Part shown: positions 1-7,698 of the stretch, in pieces
How the letters are laid out: every line of letters begins with the position of its first letter
Numbering within the stretch: the first letter of the stretch is position 1
DNA from: JBAMOY01 sp037071015
GTDB taxonomy: Bacteria; Bacillota_I; Bacilli_A; RF39; UBA660
Assembly (NCBI GenBank): GCA_037071015.1
Contig: JBAMOY010000001.1
Span: 1,116,001 to 1,180,000, forward strand
Direction of reading: 5' to 3'
DNA: 64,000 nucleotides
The notes under the pieces: model-generated
Database searches by the model: none
What the model was told of the DNA's origin: nothing
What the model saw: only the letters and a program-made list of their open reading frames with translations
Translations under genes and position numbers: made by a program

Positions 1-809
1 GTATAACTAGAATTATATTGTAATGCTACTTCAAAAATAATATTTTCTTCTTCACCTTCTAGATGAATTATTTCATCATGAATTGGCGTTTTATTTTGAT
101 TTAAATATTTTACATATTCACTAATACCACCTTCATAAAAAAAGGTTTCACCAGTTGTATCTTCATTATCACGATCATCACGTAAAGTTAAACACAATCC
201 TTTATTTAAAAATGCTAATTCACGAGTCCTTACTTTTAATGTATCATAGTCATAAATTATTGTATCAAAAATAGTTGGATCAGGTTTAAATGTAACTGTC
301 GTTCCAGTTCTATTTTTATCGCACTCACCTATTACAGTTAATTTTTGGATTGTTTTACCCCCATCAGCAAATTTAGTTTCATATATCTTTTCATCTTTAT
401 ATACCGTAACAGTAACTGAACTAGATAATGCATTTACTACACTAGCACCAACACCATGTAGTCCACCAGATACCTTATAACCACCACCGCCAAATTTACC
501 GCCGGCATGAAGAACTGTATATACAGTCTCAACTGTTGATATTCCAGTTTTAGCATGTATTCCAACTGGTATTCCACGGCCATCATCTTTAACAGTAATT
601 GAATTATCTTTATTTATAATTATTTCTATATTTTTACAATAACCAGCTAAAGCTTCATCAATACTATTATCAACTATTTCCCATACTAGGTGATGAAGAC
701 CTTTAACATCAGTTGTACCAATATACATACCAGGTCTTTTTCTTACTGCTTCTAATCCTTCTAAAACTTGAATATCAGAAGCATCATAATGTTGATTATT
801 TTGTTCCAT
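1..809 (-). CDS. gyrB: DNA gyrase subunit B, N-terminal part (partial at window edge)
   Basis: ATP-binding subunit of the type II topoisomerase that introduces negative supercoils. About 269 residues are visible; the 3' part runs off the window. The frame shows the GHKL ATPase signatures EIVDNSIDEALAG near residue 40, the DDGRGIPVGIH motif and GGLHGVGASVVNALS, so the fold is intact. The ATG at 809 is preceded by GGGAGGAAAG, a good ribosome site, and overlaps the end of recF by 14 bases, which implies translational coupling. It is the last gene of the leftward dnaA-dnaN-comK-recF-gyrB series. Identity is certain from the motifs; ParE is less likely given the recF neighbour. Confidence 0.96.
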   Translation of the reverse strand, partial: MEQNNQHYDASDIQVLEGLEAVRKRPGMYIGTTDVKGLHHLVWEIVDNSIDEALAGYCKNIEIIINKDNSITVKDDGRGIPVGIHAKTGISTVETVYTVLHAGGKFGGGGYKVSGGLHGVGASVVNALSSSVTVTVYKDEKIYETKFADGGKTIQKLTVIGECDKNRTGTTVTFKPDPTIFDTIIYDYDTLKVRTRELAFLNKGLCLTLRDDRDNEDTTGETFFYEGGISEYVKYLNQNKTPIHDEIIHLEGEEENIIFEVALQYNSSY

Positions 810-1929
810 TTTTTCTTTCCTCCCTAATTGACATAACTTTTCCTTTAGATATTTTTATTTTTCTAGAATTTTTTAATATTTTCTTATCAATCTTGTTTAA
901 ATCCGTAGTAGTAATAATAACCTGAGTATTATTATTTATATATTTTAATAAATTATTTTTTTTATTATCATCTAATTCACTAAAAACATCATCTAATAAT
1001 AAAATTGGGTTAATTTTTTTCTTATTTTGAAACAACAACAATTCAGCTAATTTAAAAGCAATTATTGCTATTCTCTGTTGACCCTGTGACCCATATTCTT
1101 TAATATTTTTATTTTCAATATAAAATGTATAATCATCACGATGTGGTCCAATAGATGTAGACCCATTTTTTATATCATTAGCATAATTTTGTTTTAATTT
1201 TTCAAAAAAAATATTTTCTATATTTTCATCTAAAGAAGATAAATTTATACAACTATCATATTGTATATAAAAATTTTTTAATCGCATTATATTATAAAAT
1301 ATTTTACTTATATATATATTAATTTGATTTAAAAATTTATATCTTATCTTAAAAATTAATGTTCCTTTTTTTACTAAATAGTTACTTATAATATTAAAGT
1401 ATTGTTCATTTATTTTTTCACCTATATTAATTTTTTTTAAATAATCATTTCTTATTTTAAGAATTTTATTATAATCATTGAGTAACTCATAATATCCGTT
1501 TACAAACTGCATTATTTCATTATCTAAAAATTTACGACGTTCTTTTGGATTTCCCTTAATTATATATAAATCTTCGGGAAAAAAAATAATTACATTCATT
1601 TTAGAAATATAATCAGATACTTTTTTCACTATTTGATTATCAATATAGATTTTCTTTTGATTTTCTAATAAATTAACCTTTAAATTATTATCTATACCTT
1701 TATCATCAACAATACCAATTATTGAACAATTATTTTTTTGATTCATTATTAGATTATCATTAGCAAATATACGATGTGATCTTGTAAAGGCTAATACATA
1801 AATACTTTCTAATAGATTAGTTTTTCCTTGAGCATTATTACCATAAATAATATTAATGTTAGGACTTAATTCAAGGTCTAAATTTTCATAGTTCCGATAA
1901 TTTTTTAATTTTATATTTTTTAAAATCAT
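796..1929 (-). CDS. recF: DNA replication and repair protein RecF
   Basis: SMC-like ATPase that loads RecA at single-strand gaps together with RecO and RecR. About 377 residues, normal for the family. The Walker A loop GNNAQGKTN lies near residue 30, the GSQGQQRIAIIAFKLAE signature is present and a LLLDDVFSELDD Walker B is close to the C-terminus. I place the start at the ATG at 1929, giving MILKNIKLKNYRN, because it follows AAGGATGATTT and matches the family N-terminus; an in-frame upstream ATG at 1962 would add 11 atypical residues. The gene overlaps gyrB and lies downstream of comK. Confidence 0.96.
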   Translation of the reverse strand: MILKNIKLKNYRNYENLDLELSPNINIIYGNNAQGKTNLLESIYVLAFTRSHRIFANDNLIMNQKNNCSIIGIVDDKGIDNNLKVNLLENQKKIYIDNQIVKKVSDYISKMNVIIFFPEDLYIIKGNPKERRKFLDNEIMQFVNGYYELLNDYNKILKIRNDYLKKINIGEKINEQYFNIISNYLVKKGTLIFKIRYKFLNQINIYISKIFYNIMRLKNFYIQYDSCINLSSLDENIENIFFEKLKQNYANDIKNGSTSIGPHRDDYTFYIENKNIKEYGSQGQQRIAIIAFKLAELLLFQNKKKINPILLLDDVFSELDDNKKNNLLKYINNNTQVIITTTDLNKIDKKILKNSRKIKISKGKVMSIREERKNGTK

Positions 1930-2025
1930 AAAATCATCCTTTTTTTCATTTTTACACCTCATTTTTAGCTTTTTAGTATTTTGTGTATACCTATACCTAT
2001 GAATATATTATATCATAATTTTAAA

Positions 2026-2051
2026 CAAAAAAATATCTAAAATAGATATTT
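2026..2051 (-). terminator. Intrinsic terminator after comK
   Basis: The inverted repeat AAATATCTA / TAGATATTT (2031-2039 and 2043-2051) is followed on the minus strand by a run of Ts. It sits just after the comK stop codon and separates comK from recF. Confidence 0.6.
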
Positions 2052-2061
2052 GATACCATTT

Positions 2062-2508
2062 TTAGATATTTTTTCTTTGTCTTAATTTAGATTCTAACAT
2101 TGTAGCTCGTAAAATTTGATTTTCTAATGATTTATAAGATATGTCTAAATCAACATTTATACCATTCTTAAAATATATTGAAGATATATTCTCCTTTTTA
2201 GAATATTTTTCAATATTATTTAAAGAAATCCAATAGCAATTATCAAATCTTGGCGAACTTGTTGGAAAAAAAATAATTTCTCTACTTTCTTCTATAATTA
2301 TTGGTGATTTATAATTAAATCCAACTAAGTTTTTAGTTCCTGCACATCTTCCACTATAAGAGCTACCAAAAAATTTACAACTATGATCAATTATATCAGT
2401 AGTTGATTCATTAATTATAAAATTATTATTTTCTTCAATAACTTTAGAACATTTTTTTGAAATAGGAATGATTGCTAATGTTGCATCATTAATCTCATAA
2501 GTATCCAT
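2062..2508 (-). CDS. comK: ComK-family competence transcription factor (short form)
   Basis: ComK is the master activator of competence genes in Bacillus; it binds AT-rich boxes as a tetramer. The 148-residue product matches Bacillus ComK along most of its length: YEINDATLAIIP at the start, SCKFFGSSYSGRCAGT in the middle, then a PII..E..EIIFFPT segment and ISYKSLENQILRATMLESKL near the end. B. subtilis ComK is about 192 residues, so the C-terminal 40 or so are missing. AAGGAGGTG lies just before the ATG. It occupies the slot between dnaN and recF where the S4-domain yaaA gene usually sits. A terminator lies on each side, so it is probably its own unit. Two Spo0A-like boxes lie upstream. Whether the short form activates transcription is unknown. 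Confidence 0.85.
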   Translation of the reverse strand: MDTYEINDATLAIIPISKKCSKVIEENNNFIINESTTDIIDHSCKFFGSSYSGRCAGTKNLVGFNYKSPIIIEESREIIFFPTSSPRFDNCYWISLNNIEKYSKKENISSIYFKNGINVDLDISYKSLENQILRATMLESKLRQRKNI

Positions 2509-2577
2509 TTTAACACCTCCTTCTATAAGATATTTATAACAATAAATATCAAATTTCCTTTCTTATACTATTATTTT

Positions 2578-2605
2578 TAGTCGAATTTTATCTTTTTTTG
2601 TCGAA
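2578..2605. promoter_or_regulatory. Two Spo0A-box-like sites upstream of comK
   Basis: TAGTCGAA (2578-2585) and TTGTCGAA (2598-2605) match the known 0A-box core TGTCGAA (the first with one change). They lie 20 bp apart, two helical turns, within 100 bp upstream of comK. Direct Spo0A control is inference; spo0A itself is not in the window. Confidence 0.45.
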
Positions 2606-2610
2606 AATAA

Positions 2611-2636
2611 TAAAAAAATAGCAAAAAATGCTATTT
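2611..2636 (-). terminator. Intrinsic terminator after dnaN
   Basis: The stem AAATAGCA / TGCTATTT (2616-2623 and 2629-2636) overlaps the dnaN stop and is followed on the minus strand by seven Ts. Confidence 0.7.
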
Positions 2637-3756
2637 AATAAGTTCTAATTGGCAATATTAATTGAATTAAACTATTATCTTCAATATTTTTTATAATAAT
2701 AGGTTTTACTTCACCGTTAAATAATAATTCTATTTCTTCACTATTTATTGCTTTTAAGGCATCCATCATATATTTAGAAGAAAAAGCTATTTTTAAATTT
2801 TCCTCTATTTCTTTAATTAAAGGTACTACTTCTTTTACATTTCCTATTTCTGGGATATTTGATGACAAAATAACTTTATTATATTCACTTTCTAACTTTA
2901 TTGTATTCTTTTCTATTTCATTGGTCAATAATGATGCTCTATCAATTGCAGCATATAAATCGTTAAATTTAACTCTCATTGCGTATTTAAATTCATTTGG
3001 AATTAATTTCGATGTATCAGGATATGTACCATTTATAATTTTTGACATCATAATAATAGAATTAAATTTAAAAATGACTTTATTATTAAAAATATGTAAT
3101 TCGATATTTTCTTCGTCATTATCTAATAATTTAATCAATTCATTTATATTTCTTGTTGGAATGATAATATCAATTTCTTCATTATTATCATTTTTAATTT
3201 CAATTGTTTTTTTAGCTAAACGGTAAGAGTCTGTAGCAGTACAATTTAATATATTTTTATTAATTTTTATATTTATTCCCGTTAAAACAGGTCGAGATTC
3301 TTGTGTAGAAGTTGCAAAAACTGTTTGATTTATTATTGTCTTAAAAATTTGTTGATTTATTATAATTGGATTTTTATTATCATTTAATTCTAAATCAGGA
3401 AAATCTTCTACTTTATTACAATTTAAATTAAATGAAGAATTATTAGTAGTTATAAATAATTTTTCATTCATAATACACTCTATATTTACTATTTCATTAG
3501 GTAACTTTCTAATAATATCATAAATATATCTACCAGAAACTACTACTTGTCCACATTCCTCAATATCATCAATATCTTTTTTATCTATAAAAGTTTTGAT
3601 AGCAATTTCATTATCCGTACTCAACAAGTATAAACCATTTTCTTCTAATTCAAATTTTATACAATTTAATATAGGAATAATATTTTTATTAGATATTCCT
3701 CTTATAACATAATTTAAATGTTCCATTATTATTTTTTGTTTTATTTTTAATTTCAT
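2635..3756 (-). CDS. dnaN: DNA polymerase III beta sliding clamp
   Basis: Ring-shaped processivity clamp of the replicative polymerase. The product of about 373 residues has the three-fold repeated clamp architecture; recognisable stretches are RGISNKNIIPILNCI, the central ESRPVLTGI and the C-terminal clamp ending LIQLILPIRTY (usual ending LILPIRTY or MPVRV). The ATG at 3756, preceded by AAAAGGAGATTAAT, gives MKLKIKQKII; an upstream in-frame start at 3846 would add 30 non-family residues and is rejected. It follows dnaA on the same strand with DnaA-box-like sequences between them. Confidence 0.96.
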   Translation of the reverse strand: MKLKIKQKIIMEHLNYVIRGISNKNIIPILNCIKFELEENGLYLLSTDNEIAIKTFIDKKDIDDIEECGQVVVSGRYIYDIIRKLPNEIVNIECIMNEKLFITTNNSSFNLNCNKVEDFPDLELNDNKNPIIINQQIFKTIINQTVFATSTQESRPVLTGINIKINKNILNCTATDSYRLAKKTIEIKNDNNEEIDIIIPTRNINELIKLLDNDEENIELHIFNNKVIFKFNSIIMMSKIINGTYPDTSKLIPNEFKYAMRVKFNDLYAAIDRASLLTNEIEKNTIKLESEYNKVILSSNIPEIGNVKEVVPLIKEIEENLKIAFSSKYMMDALKAINSEEIELLFNGEVKPIIIKNIEDNSLIQLILPIRTY

Positions 3757-3800
3757 ATTAATCTCCTTTTCTATATTTTTATTATTATAGATGTTAATTG

Positions 3801-3862
3801 TGTGGAAAAAGTTAAAAATTATATAAAAATAATTGAAAATATACATTTTTTATTGTGGAAAA
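3801..3862. promoter_or_regulatory. DnaA-box-like sites between dnaA and dnaN
   Basis: TGTGGAAAA occurs at 3801-3809 and 3854-3862. Each differs by one base from the box TGTGGATAA. Sites in this gap are common in Bacilli and would let DnaA influence dnaN expression or form a second origin sub-region. Confidence 0.45.
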
Positions 3863-3888
3863 AAGTGTGATAATAATATTTTTTTCCA

Positions 3889-5244
3889 CTATTTTATTTT
3901 AGCAATTAATTTATCCACTTCATTTTTAAATTCTTCATTAGTATTTATTTCGTGAGTTATTTTATCTACAGAGTGCATAACTGTCGTATGATCCTTTCCA
4001 CCAAATTCAATGCCTATTTTAGGTAAAGATTCTTTTAAATACACTCGGCAAATATACATTGCAATTTGTCTTGGTAAAGAAATCTTTGAAACTCTTCTTT
4101 TACTTTTTAAGTCATCAACAGTTATATTATAATTAATAGCAATTATTTGTTGAACTTGCTCAATTTTATTTTTTGAAATAATACTTTTTGTGAAATAATC
4201 CTTTAAAGCTTCAACAGCTAAATTTAAAGTAATTTCCGAACCATTCATCATAGTAGCATAAGCAAATACTCTAGTGATAGCACCTTCTAACTTTCTAATA
4301 TCATTTGTGCAATTACTAGCTATAAATTCTTTAACATCTTGTGGAAATTTATCTCCTAAAACATTTCCTTCTATTTTTTTATTTATTATATTAATTCTTA
4401 ACTCAAAATCAGGTGGTAAAATATCAATAGTTAATCCCCAATTAAAACGTGTTTGAAGTCTTTCTTCTAATTTATTTAAATCATCAGGTGACCGGTCGGA
4501 TGAAATAATAATCTGTTTATTATTGTTATATAATTCATTGAAAGTATTAAAAAATTCTTGTTGTGCACTATTAGCAATTTGTAAGTATTGAATATCATCG
4601 ATCATTAATACATCAATATTTCGATATTTATTTTTAAAATTTCTTACTTCATCTATATTATCATTATCTTTATTTCGACGATATAATTCAATAAAATCAT
4701 TAACAAATTGTTCGCTAGTAACATAAAGGACATTTTTTTTACTATTTTTAACTATATAATTTCCAATTGCATGCATTAAATGAGTTTTACCTAGCCCACT
4801 ACTACTGTATAAAAATAGTGGATTATACATAACTCCTGGTTTTTCTGCTACTGCTAAAGCTGTGGCTCTTGCAAATTTATTACTTTCTCCAACAATGAAA
4901 TTATCAAATGTATAAAGACTATTTAAATTTGAATTAAACATATAATTATTAGGAACCCCTAAAATATTTGTATCAATTTCAATATTTTTTTCTATTTCAT
5001 CATTTGTATAATATTCAAATTTAAAATTAGAACCTGTAATTTCTGTAAAAATTTCTTCAATAATTTCATTATAGTTTTCTTTTAAATGTTTTTTATGTAC
5101 ATGCATTGGAACTTCTACTTTAGCACAATTATCTGTTAATTCAAATAATTTCGTATCTATAAACCATGCTTCATATAACATTGGAGCAATATTTTCTTTT
5201 ATTTTATTTAAAAATTTTTCCCATATTGTATTTAAATCCACCAT
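3889..5244 (-). CDS. dnaA: Chromosomal replication initiator protein DnaA
   Basis: AAA+ ATPase that binds DnaA boxes and melts oriC. The 451 residues give the full domain order: an N-terminal interaction domain starting MVDLNTIWEKFLNKI, a short linker, the AAA+ core with Walker A SSSGLGKTHLMHAIGNY near residue 150 and Walker B VLMIDDIQYL, then the C-terminal DNA-binding helix-turn-helix with the signature GGKDHTTVMHS. The start codon follows GGGGGTGAA. It is transcribed away from oriC. The gene is intact and typical. Confidence 0.97.
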   Translation of the reverse strand: MVDLNTIWEKFLNKIKENIAPMLYEAWFIDTKLFELTDNCAKVEVPMHVHKKHLKENYNEIIEEIFTEITGSNFKFEYYTNDEIEKNIEIDTNILGVPNNYMFNSNLNSLYTFDNFIVGESNKFARATALAVAEKPGVMYNPLFLYSSSGLGKTHLMHAIGNYIVKNSKKNVLYVTSEQFVNDFIELYRRNKDNDNIDEVRNFKNKYRNIDVLMIDDIQYLQIANSAQQEFFNTFNELYNNNKQIIISSDRSPDDLNKLEERLQTRFNWGLTIDILPPDFELRINIINKKIEGNVLGDKFPQDVKEFIASNCTNDIRKLEGAITRVFAYATMMNGSEITLNLAVEALKDYFTKSIISKNKIEQVQQIIAINYNITVDDLKSKRRVSKISLPRQIAMYICRVYLKESLPKIGIEFGGKDHTTVMHSVDKITHEINTNEEFKNEVDKLIAKIK

Positions 5245-5578
5245 TTCACCCCCAAATAAGCGATATTACAACAATATTCTACAATAAAAAGGTAAAAAAT
5301 GCTAGAAAAAAGCTTAAAAATGTGGAAAAAATAAATATTTGTTTTTTTCCACACATAAATTTTAATAAAAAATAAGAATATTTATAGTTTTCAACATAAC
5401 TTGTGGAAAAAATTTTAAATATGTGAATTAAAATTTATTAATTATCCACAATTATTGTGGATAAACTAAAAAGTATATAAAAATAAAGATAAAATAATAG
5501 TGGAAAATATTTGACAAAAAATCTATTTATATATATAATGGATAAAGCAACAAAAAAATTAGTACAGGAGGTGTATTT
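5245..5578. other. Chromosomal replication origin (oriC)
   Basis: The 334-bp gene-free stretch between divergent dnaA and rpmH holds two perfect DnaA boxes facing each other, TTATCCACA (5442-5450) and TGTGGATAA (5456-5464). One-mismatch boxes lie at 5321-5329 and 5402-5410 (TGTGGAAAA) and 5345-5353 (TTTTCCACA). Right of the perfect pair comes an almost pure A/T tract (5465-5545), a plausible unwinding element that merges with the rpmH promoter. Gene strand switches here: minus on the left, plus on the right. No other gene is seen in it. Confidence 0.9.
5511..5539 (+). promoter_or_regulatory. SigA promoter of rpmH
   Basis: A consensus -35 TTGACA (5511-5516), a 17-bp spacer and a consensus -10 TATAAT (5534-5539) stand about 40 bp before the rpmH start. 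This is the strongest-looking promoter in the core region. Confidence 0.85.
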
Positions 5579-5701
5579 ATGAAGAGAACATATCAACCGA
5601 ATAATAGAAAAAGAAGTAAAAAACAAGGTTTCTTTGCAAGAATGAAAACAAAGATAATTGCTAATAGAAGAAAAAAAGGTCGTAAAGTTTTAGCACGATA
5701 A
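5579..5701 (+). CDS. rpmH: 50S ribosomal protein L34
   Basis: Small basic large-subunit ribosomal protein. The 40 residues start MKRTYQPNNRKRSKKQGF, the diagnostic L34 N-terminus, and end with the arginine/lysine-rich KKGRKVLAR tail. It is about four residues shorter than the usual 44, with the shortening in the middle. A CAGGAGGTG ribosome site precedes the ATG. First gene of the conserved rpmH-rnpA-yidC-jag-mnmE-mnmG-rsmG series to the right of oriC. Confidence 0.95.
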   Translation: MKRTYQPNNRKRSKKQGFFARMKTKIIANRRKKGRKVLAR

Positions 5702-5703
5702 AG

Positions 5704-5728
5704 CACCACTGTATATTTTACAGTGGTG
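5704..5728 (+). terminator. Hairpin between rpmH and rnpA
   Basis: Perfect 10-bp stem CACCACTGTA / TACAGTGGTG with a 5-nt loop. Only TTTAA follows, so it is probably an attenuator or processing site that makes rpmH mRNA more abundant than rnpA mRNA rather than a full terminator. Confidence 0.5.
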
Positions 5729-5748
5729 TTTAAGTAAGTGGTGATTAA

Positions 5749-6102
5749 ATGAAAAAAATAAACATTATAAAAAAAAATGATGATTTTAGTAGAATAATTC
5801 ACAATTGTCCATATATTAAAAATGACTTATACGTCATATATATAGATAAGAATAATAATTTGAATAATTACCAATTTGGAATATCAGTAAGTAAAAAAAT
5901 AGGCAAAGCAGTTGTTAGAAATAAAATAAAAAGGCAAATAAAAAATATAATTGATAAATTTAACTATCAAAATAACTTTAATTGTATTATAATAGTTAAG
6001 AAAAATATTATTTCAAAAAATTATGCTGAAATGCGTGAAAAATTGCTATTTTTATTATCTAAAGAACAATTGATTGAAGGAGAAAAAAATGAAAAAAAAT
6101 AA
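5749..6102 (+). CDS. rnpA: Ribonuclease P protein component
   Basis: Basic protein subunit that helps RNase P RNA bind pre-tRNA leaders. The 117-residue product starts MKKINIIKKNDDFSRII and carries the RNR signature in SKKIGKAVVRNKIKRQIKN (residues about 45-63). Length is normal. The ATG follows GTGGTGATTAA. Its last 14 bases overlap the start of yidC, so the two are coupled. Confidence 0.94.
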   Translation: MKKINIIKKNDDFSRIIHNCPYIKNDLYVIYIDKNNNLNNYQFGISVSKKIGKAVVRNKIKRQIKNIIDKFNYQNNFNCIIIVKKNIISKNYAEMREKLLFLLSKEQLIEGEKNEKK

Positions 6103-7015
6103 AACTTTAAAAATTTTTATAATATTATTTTTATTGATTAGTTTAACTGGTTGTACTAAAATATTAAAAGATGATAAAGGAAAAGCAGTTACAAATAAGC
6201 TGACTGGTCAAAGCTTAACTGAAAATATTTTATGTCAACCAACAGAAAAAGAAACAATTAAAATATATGAGGATAATAAAATTGATTTGTCAAAGTTACC
6301 AAAATGTGAAAATTTAAAAGTTTTTAGTGGTAATTATGATGGTATATGGACAACTATTTTTGTTAAACCATTAGCTTTTGTAATTGTTAAATTAGGAGTT
6401 CTGTTTAAAAGTTATGGATTAGCTATTATTTTGATAACATTAATAATTCGATTAGTAATGTATCCTGTGACTAAAAATACCGCAATGCAATCTGAAAATA
6501 TGAAAAAAGCAAAACCAGAGTTGGATTTTTTAGAAAAAAAATATAAAAATAAACAAGATTCTGATTCAATGATGTTAAAAAGTCAAGAAATGATGGCTAT
6601 ATATAAAAAATATAATATTAATCCTATGACAGGATGCTTATTTTCTTTTATTCAAATACCATTATTCTTTGCTTTCTATGAAGCTTTAAATAGATTGCCA
6701 TCTGTATTTGAAGGGACATTCTTAGGATTCCAAATGGGTATGAGCCCACTTACAGGACTAACAACTGGTCATTATCAATATTTAATAATCATAATTCTTG
6801 TTATAATTGCTACATATTTGTCATTTAAGTTAAACGCTACTGCTTCTATGGGAAGTGAGCAAGAAAAGCAAATGAAAATGATGACTAATATGATGTTAAT
6901 CTTTATAGCAATAGCCTCTTTTAGTATTTCAACAGGAATTGCTATTTACTGGATAACTAACAACATTTTTACTATTATTCAAAATTTAATAGTAAAAAGG
7001 AGGATACAAAAATGA
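6089..7015 (+). CDS. yidC: Membrane protein insertase YidC (SpoIIIJ/Oxa1 family), lipoprotein form
   Basis: Inserts and folds membrane proteins, alone or with SecYEG. About 308 residues. It has an N-terminal lipoprotein signal ending LLISLTGC, a short external segment, then the Oxa1 core of five membrane spans with the positively charged groove helix LIIRLVMYPVTKNTAMQSE and the segment CLFSFIQIPLFFAFYEAL. The ATG at 6089 follows GAAGGAGAAAAAA; an in-frame TTG at 6074 is rejected. The 3' end overlaps jag (ATGA). In spore formers the homologue SpoIIIJ is needed for forespore gene expression after engulfment. Confidence 0.95.
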   Translation: MKKNKTLKIFIILFLLISLTGCTKILKDDKGKAVTNKLTGQSLTENILCQPTEKETIKIYEDNKIDLSKLPKCENLKVFSGNYDGIWTTIFVKPLAFVIVKLGVLFKSYGLAIILITLIIRLVMYPVTKNTAMQSENMKKAKPELDFLEKKYKNKQDSDSMMLKSQEMMAIYKKYNINPMTGCLFSFIQIPLFFAFYEALNRLPSVFEGTFLGFQMGMSPLTGLTTGHYQYLIIIILVIIATYLSFKLNATASMGSEQEKQMKMMTNMMLIFIAIASFSISTGIAIYWITNNIFTIIQNLIVKRRIQK

Positions 7016-7626
7016 TTGAAAAATATAAATATAATGGAAAAACATTAGAAGAAGCTTTAAATAATTGTTATGCTGATTTAAATTTATCAATTAATGATAT
7101 TTACTATATTGAAAATCAAATTGAAGGAAAATTATTTAAATCAAAAAAAATTGAAATTGAAGTTATAAAAAAAGAATCTTTAATTGATTATTTAAAAAAT
7201 TTTATCGAAACGATTGCAAAATATATGAATTTAAATATCAATTATGAAATTAAAGAGGTAGATAATTATTTCAATATACTATTAATATCTGATAATAATG
7301 CATTATTAATAGGTAAAGATGGTAAAAATTTGAATGCTATTCAAATCGTATTAAGACAAGCCATTAAAAATTTAGGAAACTATAATATAAAAATTGCTAT
7401 AGATGCATCAAATTACCGTGCTAAAAAAATAAATAATTTGGAAAGAGAAATTAAAAAGATTGCTAAAGAAGTATTAGCAACTAAAGTTGATGTTAAATTA
7501 GATCCTATGAATAGTTATGAAAGAAGAATTGTACATAAAATAGTAAATGAGTTTAATAATTTGCAAACGGAAAGCATTGGGGAAAGCCCTGAACGTTATG
7601 TAACAATTAAATATATTGAAAAATAG
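7012..7626 (+). CDS. jag: RNA-binding protein Jag/KhpB (SpoIIIJ-associated)
   Basis: 204 residues in three parts: an N-terminal Jag_N domain (MIEKYKYNGKTLEEALN), a KH domain with the GKDGKNLNAIQ loop near residue 102, and a C-terminal R3H domain with ERRIVHKIV. KhpB-type proteins bind many RNAs and influence cell elongation and division. ATGA overlap with yidC is the usual arrangement and supports co-translation. Confidence 0.93.
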   Translation: MIEKYKYNGKTLEEALNNCYADLNLSINDIYYIENQIEGKLFKSKKIEIEVIKKESLIDYLKNFIETIAKYMNLNINYEIKEVDNYFNILLISDNNALLIGKDGKNLNAIQIVLRQAIKNLGNYNIKIAIDASNYRAKKINNLEREIKKIAKEVLATKVDVKLDPMNSYERRIVHKIVNEFNNLQTESIGESPERYVTIKYIEK

Positions 7627-7643
7627 ACTTATGTCTATTTTTT
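7620..7643 (+). terminator. Intrinsic terminator after jag
   Basis: Stem AAATAGAC / GTCTATTT with TTAT loop followed by a T run; it overlaps the jag stop codon. Confidence 0.75.
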
Positions 7644-7645
7644 AT

Positions 7646-7674
7646 TTGACTATAAAGGTGTAGTAGGCTAAAAT
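7646..7674 (+). promoter_or_regulatory. SigA promoter of mnmE
   Basis: TTGACT (7646-7651), exactly 17 bp, TAAAAT (7669-7674), directly after the jag terminator and 25 bp before mnmE. Confidence 0.7.
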
Positions 7675-7698
7675 AAACATAAGAAAGAAGTGAAATAT

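Noticed and set aside
5438..5802. Minus-strand ORFs in oriC and across rpmH/rnpA
   Set aside because: They are shadows of AT-rich origin sequence and of rpmH, with no ribosome site or homology.
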